From UKL13-3 sp044353855 (lineage in GTDB: Bacteria; Bacteroidota; Bacteroidia; UKL13-3): a DNA stretch of 64,000 nt. The DNA is taken from NCBI GenBank assembly GCA_044353855.1, contig JBILBF010000002.1, positions 682,001-746,000 on the forward strand, read 5' to 3'. Positions within the stretch are counted from its first letter, which is position 1; every line of letters starts with the position of its first letter. Under the pieces are notes generated by a model that was not told where the DNA came from, ran no database searches, and was given only the letters and a program-made list of their open reading frames with translations. Shown here piece after piece: positions 27,811 through 36,247 of this stretch. The position numbers and the translations under genes were made by a program.

Positions 27811-29199
27811 ATGATGCAAATATTTTATAAACAGTATAAACCCTATTTTCAAAAAATTATCAAACTAAGTTTGCCCATAATAATTGGTCAAATTGGTATT
27901 GTATTAATGGGTGTAGCCGATATGGTGATGATAGGGCAAATTGATGCGACCAATTTAGCAGCAGCTGGTTTAGCCAACTCGGTATATTTTCTAATTAGTA
28001 TTTTAGGTATAGGAACGCTTATGGCTGTTTCTCCTTTGGTTGCTAAAGCTAAAGGTGCAGGACATACAAATGATGTTGCTTTGTTGTTTCGTCAAGGTAT
28101 TTGGGCATCAATAGCCTTGAGTATTTTTATAGGAGGTATTTTGTTTGTACTAACTATTCATTTGGAATGGTTTGGTCAAGATCCTGATGTTACACGTTTG
28201 GCAAAATCATTTTTACACCTGTTGAATGCTGGTACCGTTTTTATGTTAATGTTTTTGGGTGCAAAACAATTTAGCGATGGTCTTTCCATTACCAAACCTT
28301 CGGCTATTATTACCATCATTGGATTGGCTGTAAATATATTTTTAAACTGGATTTTGATATACGGAAATTGGGGCTTTCCAAAGTTAGGCATTGTTGGAAC
28401 TGGTTATGCAACTTCGTTTACTAGGCTCTTAATGGCAGCCGCTATGATTGGATATATTTTTTGGCATCCTATGTATAAGCAGTGGTTACGTGTTAAAGAA
28501 AAAAGTGAAAGCTTACAATTATTCAAACGCATTTTTATGGTAGGATTACCATCGGGTATGCAGTACTTTTTTGAAGTAGGGGCTTTTGCAGCTGCTGCAA
28601 TTATGATTGGCTGGTTTGGCAAAGACCAACTTGCTGCGCATCAAATTGCGCTCAATTTAGCATCTATTACTTATATGATAGCAACTGGCTTATCAGCAGC
28701 AGGAAGTATTGCTGTGGGTGATGCTTGGGGACGTAAAAATAAACGAGATATCATATTTTCTGGTCGTGCTGCGTTAATTATGAGTGTTGTATTTATGGGT
28801 GTTACTGCCCTACTATTTGCGGTTTTTAATCATTTTTTTGTAGGACTATATATTGACAATGTTTATGTAGCGGGCATGGCTGCAAATTTATTACTCATTG
28901 CAAGTTTATTTCAACTAAGCGATGGAATTCAAGCTATAAGTTTGGGAATATTACGTGGCATAGGAGACACAAAAATACCAACACTTATTACCATAGTTGC
29001 TTATTGGGTAATTGGCATTCCCGTTGGTTGGATTTTGGCCAAATATTTTGATTTTACTTTATATGGTATTTGGTTTGGTTTAAGCATTGGATTAACCTTT
29101 TCGGCAATAATGCTTACCCGCAGATTTTTAAAGGAATCTAATGCGTTTAACTTTGTTGAAGAAGAAAAAAACCACTTTGATGAACTCATGCATACCTAA
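27811..29199 (+). CDS. MATE-family multidrug efflux transporter
   Basis: This 462-residue protein has about twelve membrane helices in two homologous halves, typical of MATE (NorM/DinF-like) Na+ or H+ antiporters that expel cationic compounds. Features: LSLPIIIGQIGIVLMGVADMVMIG in shortened form at the N-terminus, and the repeat-two counterpart with VGLPSGMQYFFEVGAFA. Two ATGs in tandem start the gene. The stop overlaps the start of the next permease by one base. Confidence 0.93.
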   Translation: MMQIFYKQYKPYFQKIIKLSLPIIIGQIGIVLMGVADMVMIGQIDATNLAAAGLANSVYFLISILGIGTLMAVSPLVAKAKGAGHTNDVALLFRQGIWASIALSIFIGGILFVLTIHLEWFGQDPDVTRLAKSFLHLLNAGTVFMLMFLGAKQFSDGLSITKPSAIITIIGLAVNIFLNWILIYGNWGFPKLGIVGTGYATSFTRLLMAAAMIGYIFWHPMYKQWLRVKEKSESLQLFKRIFMVGLPSGMQYFFEVGAFAAAAIMIGWFGKDQLAAHQIALNLASITYMIATGLSAAGSIAVGDAWGRKNKRDIIFSGRAALIMSVVFMGVTALLFAVFNHFFVGLYIDNVYVAGMAANLLLIASLFQLSDGIQAISLGILRGIGDTKIPTLITIVAYWVIGIPVGWILAKYFDFTLYGIWFGLSIGLTFSAIMLTRRFLKESNAFNFVEEEKNHFDELMHT

Positions 29200-30116
29200 T
29201 GAAATCTCCTCTTAAGGTTCATCTAGCATTATTTACCGTTTCACTTATTTATGGTGCCACATTTACCATTGCCAAACAGGTAATGCCAGAGTATGTGAAA
29301 CCATTCGCGTTTATTTTAATGCGCGTTTCAGTTGCAGCCATTTGTATTTTTATATTCCATGCTATTTTTGTTAAAAAACTTATAACTGATAGAAAAGACT
29401 TTCTACAATTAGGCATTAGTGCTCTATTTGGAGTTGCATTTAACATGCTTTTGTTTTTTAAAGGACTATCAATAACAACACCCATTAATGCATCGGTATT
29501 GATGATGAATACTCCCATATTTGTAGTGGTATTTGCGGCATTGTACCTCAAAGAGAAAATTACTATTCAAAAAATAACTGGAATTGCTATTGCTGCTTTA
29601 GGTGCAATATTGTTAATGGGAGGCACTCGGTTAAATTTTAGCAATAGCACCATTTGGGGCGATATTATGGTTACTAGTAATGCGATAATTTACGCTTTTT
29701 ATTTAGTGTATGCTAAATCGCTCATGCAAAAATACCATCCACTTACAGTTACCATGTGGAGTTTTGTTTTTGGTTGGTTTGTCGTTTTACCATTTGGAGC
29801 AGGTGAGTTTGTTGAAATACAGTTTGCTTCATTCACTCCCAAAATATGGCTATTTGTAGGATTTATAACAATAGGATCAACTTTTATTACATATGTTTTA
29901 AATGCATATGCTTTACGCAAAGCAAGTTCATCATTGGTAGGTTCTTATATTTATTTACAACCTGTATTGGCTAGCCTAATTGCTATCTTTTCCAATAAAG
30001 ATGTTTTAACTGTTGAAAAAATATGTTATATACTCATCATATTTGGAGGTGTGTTTTTAGTGAGTTGGAATAATAATGTGACAACAACTTTCACTAAACA
30101 AAAACAGCCCCAGTAA
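29199..30116 (+). CDS. EamA/DMT-family permease
   Basis: A 305-residue protein with ten helices and two EamA repeats (about residues 8-138 and 150-285). Repeat signatures: SLIYGATFTIAKQVMPEYV and LNAYALRKASSSLVGSYIYLQPV. Substrate unknown. It overlaps the MATE gene by one base, so both exporters are expressed together. The last bases carry a terminator hairpin for the opposing dcd gene. Confidence 0.9.
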   Translation: MKSPLKVHLALFTVSLIYGATFTIAKQVMPEYVKPFAFILMRVSVAAICIFIFHAIFVKKLITDRKDFLQLGISALFGVAFNMLLFFKGLSITTPINASVLMMNTPIFVVVFAALYLKEKITIQKITGIAIAALGAILLMGGTRLNFSNSTIWGDIMVTSNAIIYAFYLVYAKSLMQKYHPLTVTMWSFVFGWFVVLPFGAGEFVEIQFASFTPKIWLFVGFITIGSTFITYVLNAYALRKASSSLVGSYIYLQPVLASLIAIFSNKDVLTVEKICYILIIFGGVFLVSWNNNVTTTFTKQKQPQ

Positions 30117-30127
30117 AACTGGAGCTG
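30096..30127 (-). terminator. Rho-independent terminator of dcd
   Basis: On the minus strand CAGCTCCAGT/ACTGGGGCTG pairs around a TTT loop and is followed by TTTTTGTTT. It begins 19 bases after dcd and overlaps the last codons of the convergent permease gene. Confidence 0.7.
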
Positions 30128-30145
30128 ACTATATTTTTAATTCAA

Positions 30146-30682
30146 TTAAAATTTATTCTTCCACATCATACTTTCAACTGGCTTAACACCTCTTTTATTG
30201 TATTTGGCATTTTTCTTCGTATTGTACATTACCTCTATTTCGCCTTCAACTGCAAAATAAATTAATTGACCAATAGGCATATTAGCATAAATCCTTACGG
30301 GCTGAGCACATGATATTTCCAATGTCCAAGTATTGCAAAAACCTACATCTCCTTTTCCTGCAGTTGCGTGAATATCAATACCCAAACGTCCTGTACTACT
30401 TTTACCTTCTAAAAAAGGAACATGAGCATGTGTTTCTGTATACTCTGCAGTAACACCCAAATAAAGTGTGTTAGGCTGTATCACAAATCCTTCTGTTGGA
30501 ATCTCAAATGTATCAATCTTATTATGCTCTCGAGCATCCAACACTCTATCTTTATAGGTAGCTAAATGTCTGCCTAAATGAACATCATAAGAATTTGTAC
30601 CCAAACATTCTCTTTTAAATGGCTCAATTAAAATAGTTCCTTTTTCTATTTCTGCTAGTATTCGCTTGTCCGAAAGTATCAT
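30146..30682 (-). CDS. dcd: dCTP deaminase
   Basis: Dcd deaminates dCTP to dUTP on the way to dTTP. The 178-residue protein has the family features EPFKRECLGTNSYDVHLG, EGKSSTGRLGIDIHATAG and GFCNTWTLEI; the catalytic Glu region and the SSxxR motif are visible. Whether it is the single-function or the bifunctional (dUTP-hydrolysing) form cannot be told with certainty. Confidence 0.93.
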   Translation of the reverse strand: MILSDKRILAEIEKGTILIEPFKRECLGTNSYDVHLGRHLATYKDRVLDAREHNKIDTFEIPTEGFVIQPNTLYLGVTAEYTETHAHVPFLEGKSSTGRLGIDIHATAGKGDVGFCNTWTLEISCAQPVRIYANMPIGQLIYFAVEGEIEVMYNTKKNAKYNKRGVKPVESMMWKNKF

Positions 30683-30745
30683 GTATCAATTAATAGTTAA
30701 TGGTGCAAAATAAGTGGCTAATGTTAGTATCAATATACAATTTGT

Positions 30746-31567
30746 TCACACTGGTAATTGTTGTTGAAAGGTACTGTGTTTAAATTTCCATTTACGGTAT
30801 AATTTAAATATTAACGTGTGCTGAATAGCACGAATTATGATAACTTTAATATACACAACCGGATAACTTAAGGTATTGAATACCCATACTTTTGTTGGAA
30901 ATAATTCTCTTCCGTATGATATCAATTCTCGCTGGCTTTGCATTCGTTTGTGGTAGCTTGAGCCTTGCACATCGTAATAAGCTACTAGTCTATTTAAAAA
31001 CAAAGATTGATTATTTGAATGGATAAAAAAACGAACAAACCATTGATGATCGGCAACCATTTTATAGCGCAAGTCGTAATATCCTATTAAATCAAAGCAC
31101 GATTTACGTGTAAAACTAGCTTGGTGACACAATGGAAATCGGGTATAAAAATCACTTAATACAACTTCTGAGCCATTGATATAATTAATACCCGAAGGTT
31201 CGTTCATCGTTTGAACCTTACCATAAATCAAGTTAATCCCTTCTAAGCTATTCGAGAAAATTGATGCCAATACTTCTGTATCATAAAAAGTATCTCCTGC
31301 ATTCAAAAAATAAAGCCACTCCCCTTTTGCTGCCTTAATCCCTTTATTCATAGCATCATAAATCCCGTCATCTTTTTCACTAATAAACGTTCCTACATGT
31401 GCTGAAAAATGTTGTGCAATAGATATTGAATTATCTGTTGAACCACCATCAACAATAACCAATTCAATATTTTTATACGACTGGTCAATAGCAGATTGTA
31501 GCGTAGGTAACAATACCTTTTCTGCGTTAAAAACTACTGTTATAATACTAATTAATGGCTGATGCAT
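30746..31567 (-). CDS. Family 2 glycosyltransferase
   Basis: A 273-residue GT-A enzyme. It begins PLISIITVVFNAEKVL, and has the nucleotide-sugar motif VDGGSTDNS, SEKDDGIYDAMNKGI, and the DxD-like NAGDTFYD. The C-terminal part is basic and partly hydrophobic (VVYIKVIIIRAIQHTLIF), suggesting membrane association. It most resembles GT2 enzymes of surface polysaccharide synthesis. The gene stands outside any polysaccharide cluster, after a tiny lipoprotein gene three bases upstream. Confidence 0.88.
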   Translation of the reverse strand: MHQPLISIITVVFNAEKVLLPTLQSAIDQSYKNIELVIVDGGSTDNSISIAQHFSAHVGTFISEKDDGIYDAMNKGIKAAKGEWLYFLNAGDTFYDTEVLASIFSNSLEGINLIYGKVQTMNEPSGINYINGSEVVLSDFYTRFPLCHQASFTRKSCFDLIGYYDLRYKMVADHQWFVRFFIHSNNQSLFLNRLVAYYDVQGSSYHKRMQSQRELISYGRELFPTKVWVFNTLSYPVVYIKVIIIRAIQHTLIFKLYRKWKFKHSTFQQQLPV

Positions 31568-31570
31568 GCG

Positions 31571-31687
31571 CTAAAATCCATTTGGACAATTACACTTTTT
31601 TTTGCCTTTGCTTGTTACACAACCCGAAGTTGTAACCACAATTCCAACTGAAAGGATGATAAATAAAATGATTATTACTTTTTTCAC
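31571..31687 (-). CDS. Very small lipoprotein (38 residues)
   Basis: A GTG-started frame encodes a basic N-terminus, a hydrophobic core (VIIILFIILSVGIVV), a lipobox-like TSGC (Cys23) and a short basic tail ending CNCPNGF. The stop codon lies three bases before the ATG of the glycosyltransferase, as in an operon. This layout (lipobox, lysines, CxCP, aromatic end) recalls tiny lipoproteins I have seen near other Bacteroidota genes, but I know no function. A TAACTTTG promoter-like element at 31693-31700 lies right before the start. Confidence 0.6.
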   Translation of the reverse strand: MKKVIIILFIILSVGIVVTTSGCVTSKGKKKCNCPNGF

Positions 31688-31734
31688 TGCTCCAAAGTTA
31701 TGATTATTGCAGGAAATAAACGAACAACCACTTT

Positions 31735-32373
31735 ATGGATATTATTGATTTTGTACTTCATATTGATAAACACCTCGAAACCTTTATTAGCAATTATGGT
31801 ATTTGGGTATACTTTCTTTTGTTCATTATTGTTTTTTGTGAAACAGGATTAGTTGTCACTCCTTTTTTACCTGGTGATTCATTATTGTTTGCTGCTGGTG
31901 CATTAGCGGCTAATCCTTCCAACAACCTAAATGTAGGAATTATCATTGTTTCTTTAATTATTGCAGCTTTGCTGGGTGACAATACCAATTATTTTATGGG
32001 GCGGTATTTAGCCAAAAAAGGTGCAGGCGCTAAACTCTTTGGAATTTTTACCATTCGAAAAGACTATCTCGATAAAACACATGTTTTTTATGAAAAAAAC
32101 GGACCTAGAACAATCATCTTAGCCCGTTTTGTCCCAATTGTTCGAACATTTGCCCCATTTGTTGCGGGTGTTGGCAGTATGACCTATAAAAGATATATTA
32201 TGTATTGCATTGTGGGTGCCATATTATGGGTGACTATGCTTACACTAACAGGTTATGCTTTCGGAAACATACCATGGATTAAAAACAACTTCGAAATAGT
32301 TGTATTTGGGATAATTGGTATTTCCTTATTACCTATTCTATTTGAGATCTTGAAAAATAAATTAAAAAAATAA
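31735..32373 (+). CDS. DedA-family membrane protein
   Basis: DedA/VTT proteins are proposed lipid carriers (scramblases or flippases) and membrane homeostasis factors. The 212-residue protein has the conserved FCETGLVVTPFLPGDSLLF, the glycine-rich DNTNYFMGRYLAKKG, and FVPIVRTFAPFVAGVGSM, where the conserved Arg lies, with four to five helices. Divergent from the lipoprotein/GT2 pair. Confidence 0.92.
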   Translation: MDIIDFVLHIDKHLETFISNYGIWVYFLLFIIVFCETGLVVTPFLPGDSLLFAAGALAANPSNNLNVGIIIVSLIIAALLGDNTNYFMGRYLAKKGAGAKLFGIFTIRKDYLDKTHVFYEKNGPRTIILARFVPIVRTFAPFVAGVGSMTYKRYIMYCIVGAILWVTMLTLTGYAFGNIPWIKNNFEIVVFGIIGISLLPILFEILKNKLKK

Positions 32374-32423
32374 AAGCAAGCAGTTTGCCACCAATGTCTA
32401 TCTTTATTAAAAAATATCAACCA

Positions 32424-33491
32424 ATGAAAAATATTACCATGTTATTATCATGCGCAATTTCCATTTTAAGTGCTCAAGCACAAATAATAATTACACGATC
32501 TGATTTCGGGAATTGGGGCGATAAAGTTTTATATGCTTATGACACTTCCCTAGCAGCTAACTTTTCAGTTGGAGCTGCTGGAGCTGATAAAGTGTGGGAT
32601 TTCACTACTGGTCAAGTAACGCCTAACTACCATGATTCTGCAATGTTTAACGACCCAACATCTATAAGTGGGTCACCTGAAGAAGCAAATATTGCTATTA
32701 TTGAAGCAGAAGAACCGTCCTTCTATCAAATGGATGCTAATGCAGTAAAAATCATTATCCCATTGGATGGTTTGGGTGGTGGAAATCAACTTTTAAAAAT
32801 TGCAACGTTCCCATTAAGTTATGAAACAATTGTAAACGATAATGCTCGAACATTAATCACTGGAACTCCTGCTGATTTTGGATTTGACCAACTTCCTTTT
32901 GATTCTATCAGAGCTGATATTACTATAACTTCTAAATCAGAAGTTGATGGATGGGGAACATTAAAAATTGCAACCGAAACATATGAAGCATTACGTGTGA
33001 AAAACAACTCGAAGTTTGATATTAAAGTTGAGGGGTTAACGTATATTCTTAGTTTTCCAATTTGGACACCTTTACCCGTAAATTTAAACGAAGATCAAAC
33101 TGTGTATGCATGGTATGGTAAAGATAAAAAATACACTTTAGCAGAAGCTGAATTGGATACAAATGATCAAGTAGTTTCTTTCAAATACCAAGTAACAAGT
33201 ATTCCAACAACAACTGGAATAAACGAACTTAATAAAATTGTTGCTTCCTATTTACAACCCAATCCTGCTAATGAAGAGTTAAATTTAACGTTTAAAAGTA
33301 ACTATTCCGAAAAAGGAACCCTGCTTATATTGGATATTACAGGTAAAGTTTTGGTAAACCAACCCATTAATATTACCAAAAGTGAAAATCAAGTATCAGT
33401 AAAAACATTGGATATGAACAACGGAATTTATTTTGCCCGTGTTATTTCTGAGCACTTAAATACTTCGTCAAAATTTGTGGTTAAACATTAA
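32424..33491 (+). CDS. Secreted protein with T9SS type A sorting domain
   Basis: This is a roughly 355-residue predicted T9SS cargo. ATG 32424 gives a good signal peptide (MLLSCAISILSAQAQ); the frame is open 13 codons upstream with weaker starts. The body has an unknown beta-rich domain of about 250 residues with WDFTTGQVTPNYHDS near its start. The C-terminal sorting domain begins YLQPNPANEELNLTF, continues with VLVNQPI and GIYFARVISE, and ends KFVVKH. A terminator follows at 33521. Confidence 0.84.
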   Translation: MKNITMLLSCAISILSAQAQIIITRSDFGNWGDKVLYAYDTSLAANFSVGAAGADKVWDFTTGQVTPNYHDSAMFNDPTSISGSPEEANIAIIEAEEPSFYQMDANAVKIIIPLDGLGGGNQLLKIATFPLSYETIVNDNARTLITGTPADFGFDQLPFDSIRADITITSKSEVDGWGTLKIATETYEALRVKNNSKFDIKVEGLTYILSFPIWTPLPVNLNEDQTVYAWYGKDKKYTLAEAELDTNDQVVSFKYQVTSIPTTTGINELNKIVASYLQPNPANEELNLTFKSNYSEKGTLLILDITGKVLVNQPINITKSENQVSVKTLDMNNGIYFARVISEHLNTSSKFVVKH

Positions 33492-33492
33492 A

Positions 33493-34323
33493 CTATAACT
33501 CACCTTCATAACATACAAATGGCCTCAACTTTTTATCGAGTTGGGGCTTTTGTTTGTATAACCCAAACAGGGAAGAACCACTGCCGCTCATGCTGGCATA
33601 AACTGCTCCACTGGCATACAATTGTTGTTTTAACTCAGCCAAAACAGGAAAGTTTTTAAATACCGAAGGTTCAAAATCATTTTCAAGTGTGTGTCTCCAA
33701 TTTTCTATTGGCTGCTGTAAAACATATTTTAAAGAATGCTCGGGCTGCAATATTTCTCTTGGCATTACATGCTGATAAGCCAATCCTGTATTGCTATGAA
33801 GGTTTGCATATAACAATACAATATAATATCCATTTAAACTTAAAGAATAAGGTTCCAATTCGTACCCTTTTCCTAATAAATAGAGTGGTTTATTTTCAAT
33901 AAAAAAAGCACAATCACTGCCCAATTGTGCTGCGTAATTTTTGAGTTGTTTATTGCTTAAACCCAACTCAAACTTCTGATTCAACAACGTAATCATAAAC
34001 GCAGCATTGCTACTTCCACCTCCAAGTCCCGCTCCCATTGGAATTATTTTATGCAAATGCACTTTTACTGCGGGCAATGTAAAATCTGCTGTTAATAATG
34101 AATATGCTTTGTACACCAAATTTTGTTCAAGCATTCCATCAATAGCTAACCCCGTGGAGGTAAAATTAAAATTACCTTGCGGTTGGGTATCATCCACTAC
34201 CAACTCCAATATATCGCAAAACTTTACAGGATAAAAAACGCTTTCTATATTATGAAAACCGTCTGTCCGCCTATTTATTACATGCAGTCCTAAATTGATT
34301 TTTATATTCGGGAAACAAATCAT
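33493..34323 (-). CDS. ispE: 4-diphosphocytidyl-2-C-methyl-D-erythritol kinase
   Basis: IspE is the GHMP kinase of the MEP isoprenoid pathway. The 276-residue protein begins FPNIKINLGLHVINRRTDGFH, and has the GHMP ATP loop PMGAGLGGGSSNAA, LGSDCAFFIE and the C-terminal SMSGSGSSLFGLY. The stop lies one base from the stop of the opposing T9SS cargo gene. The last codons contain the terminator for that gene. Confidence 0.95.
   Translation of the reverse strand: MICFPNIKINLGLHVINRRTDGFHNIESVFYPVKFCDILELVVDDTQPQGNFNFTSTGLAIDGMLEQNLVYKAYSLLTADFTLPAVKVHLHKIIPMGAGLGGGSSNAAFMITLLNQKFELGLSNKQLKNYAAQLGSDCAFFIENKPLYLLGKGYELEPYSLSLNGYYIVLLYANLHSNTGLAYQHVMPREILQPEHSLKYVLQQPIENWRHTLENDFEPSVFKNFPVLAELKQQLYASGAVYASMSGSGSSLFGLYKQKPQLDKKLRPFVCYEGEL
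33521..33557 (+). terminator. Terminator for plus-strand T9SS cargo gene
   Basis: GGCCTCAACT and AGTTGGGGCTTTTG form a nine-pair stem (one G-T) with a loop of about eight bases and a T-rich tail. It lies within the coding 3' end of convergent ispE. Confidence 0.5.
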
Positions 34324-34369
34324 TGATTACTTACCTTTACCACCGCAATTTGCATTATTCTTTTTAAAT

Positions 34370-35635
34370 ATGCTCGAATATAAAATAGCTATTACGCTTT
34401 CTGTTATCATTTTTATGATTTTGGTAGACCTTTACTCTTGGCAAGGTTTTAAGGTTTTTTTTCAGCGAAAATCGGCAACTACACTCCAAAAAATAAAGTA
34501 TATCCATTTTGGACTAACACTGTTTATTGCCATCTTATTTGTGGCAACTATTTTTATTACGGCTTTGCAAACCAGCTTGTATTTTAGAACCTATGTTTCT
34601 GCCATTTTAATCATTATTTATTTGTCTAAATTTATTCAATGTATATTCTTAGCAATAGATGATGTTTACCGTTTGGCAAGGTGGGCATTCAAAAAAATGA
34701 TGCATTCCAAAACAGTTATTCCAAAAGCAGAAAACAGCATTTCGCGTGCGCAGTTTTTGGCTACTACAGGTGTAATTGCTGGTGGCATTCCACTTGTGTT
34801 GCTTACTAAAGGTATATTTAAAGGTGCTTATGATTACCAAATTCACAGGGTACCCCTTTACCTTAAAAACTTACCTGCCTCATTTGAAGGATTAAAGGTT
34901 GCTCAATTATCCGATATCCATTCGGGAAGTTTATTTGATAAAGATTCGGTGCATAAAGGCATACAACTATTGTTAAATGAAAAGCCGGATTTAGTTTTTT
35001 TTACAGGTGATTTGGTAAACAACCAAACCGATGAAGCTTATGAATTAATGGATCATTTTGCCGAAGTAAAAGCACCAATGGGCGTGTATAGTATTTTTGG
35101 CAACCATGATTATGGCGATTATATAAAATGGGATACAGTAGCCGCTAAAGAACAAAACTTAAAAGACTTGGTAAAAGTGCACAAAGATATTGGATGGAAT
35201 TTGATGCGAAACGAACATATAATACTTGAACGTGGCAGTGAAAAAATTGCATTAATTGGTGTTGAAAATTGGGGCGATAAAGGACGCTTTCAAAAATTTG
35301 GCGACTTGGATATGGCAATGGATAAAATGCCAGATGTTCCTGTTAAGTTATTACTATCTCATGACCCTTCGCATTTCGATAAAATTGTTTCACAGCAAAA
35401 ACGATATAAAAACATACAAGCTACCTTTAGCGGACACACACATGGTTTCCAATTTGGTATCGAAAATAAATTTATCAAATGGAGTCCATCGCAATACTTG
35501 TATCCGCATTGGGCAGGATTATACAAAGAAGGCGAACAGCAATTGTATGTAAATAGAGGTTATGGCTTTTTAGGATACCCTGGTAGGGTTGGAATTTTAC
35601 CTGAAATTACCCTTTTTGAATTAAAGAGAGCCTAA
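34370..35635 (+). CDS. Membrane-anchored metallophosphoesterase
   Basis: A roughly 421-residue protein with three or four N-terminal membrane helices and a calcineurin-type phosphoesterase domain (about residues 170-421). All metal-binding motifs are visible: LSDIHSG, GDLVNN, FGNHDYGDY, LSHDPSHF and SGHTHGFQFG. Substrate unknown; similar proteins include YkoQ-like hydrolases. ATG 34370 is chosen because it leads directly into the first helix; an upstream in-frame TTG at 34295 overlaps ispE. Confidence 0.88.
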   Translation: MLEYKIAITLSVIIFMILVDLYSWQGFKVFFQRKSATTLQKIKYIHFGLTLFIAILFVATIFITALQTSLYFRTYVSAILIIIYLSKFIQCIFLAIDDVYRLARWAFKKMMHSKTVIPKAENSISRAQFLATTGVIAGGIPLVLLTKGIFKGAYDYQIHRVPLYLKNLPASFEGLKVAQLSDIHSGSLFDKDSVHKGIQLLLNEKPDLVFFTGDLVNNQTDEAYELMDHFAEVKAPMGVYSIFGNHDYGDYIKWDTVAAKEQNLKDLVKVHKDIGWNLMRNEHIILERGSEKIALIGVENWGDKGRFQKFGDLDMAMDKMPDVPVKLLLSHDPSHFDKIVSQQKRYKNIQATFSGHTHGFQFGIENKFIKWSPSQYLYPHWAGLYKEGEQQLYVNRGYGFLGYPGRVGILPEITLFELKRA

Positions 35636-35644
35636 ATATACTCA

Positions 35645-36166
35645 TTAAACCATATAGCGCTGGGTTATAATGTTGCGGTGGTGCAACTCATGACCAAGTA
35701 TGGCAAATAACAATGCTTTTACCGAAACAGTATTATTATTTGCAGAGCCCGAATACTCCAACATGGATGGTGTAAAACTCTTAAACAACTCAATAGTACT
35801 TGCTCGCAACAATGAAAACTCCCGAATCATATCGTCTATGTTTCTTGCCATTGACAAAGAAGTAATTACATAATCGTTTTCATCAAAACCCGGAAAATTA
35901 GTTTTATCCTGACGTGCAAAACACAATGCTCGGAAGCAAAATATACGTTCGGTATCCATAATATGTTGCAGTATGTCAATCACTGTCCATTTACCAGGTG
36001 CATACCTAAATTGAAGTGTTTCGGCATCAAGCGATGTGACTAAATCCATAGTATCCATATAGGATTGAAAAAGTTCATCATATATTTTTTCGCCATTGAC
36101 CAACTTAATATAAGTTTCCATATAAGCTGGGTAAGTATCTTGTTGTGGTTTTGTTATGGTTGTCAT
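35645..36166 (-). CDS. DinB-family four-helix protein
   Basis: The 173-residue protein matches the DinB/YfiT-like four-helix bundle, often a metal-dependent enzyme using bacillithiol or other thiols. Seen: GKWTVIDILQHIMDTERIF, with the first His ligand, and the C-terminal ILGHELHHRNI with the second pair. Convergent with the metallophosphoesterase. Function not known. Confidence 0.85.
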   Translation of the reverse strand: MTTITKPQQDTYPAYMETYIKLVNGEKIYDELFQSYMDTMDLVTSLDAETLQFRYAPGKWTVIDILQHIMDTERIFCFRALCFARQDKTNFPGFDENDYVITSLSMARNIDDMIREFSLLRASTIELFKSFTPSMLEYSGSANNNTVSVKALLFAILGHELHHRNIITQRYMV

Positions 36167-36247
36167 TTGGTATAAGGTATTGTAGTATTTAAATATATTA
36201 AGTTTTGGAAATCATGTTGGAAATTATTTCATCTTCAAATCATCAAC

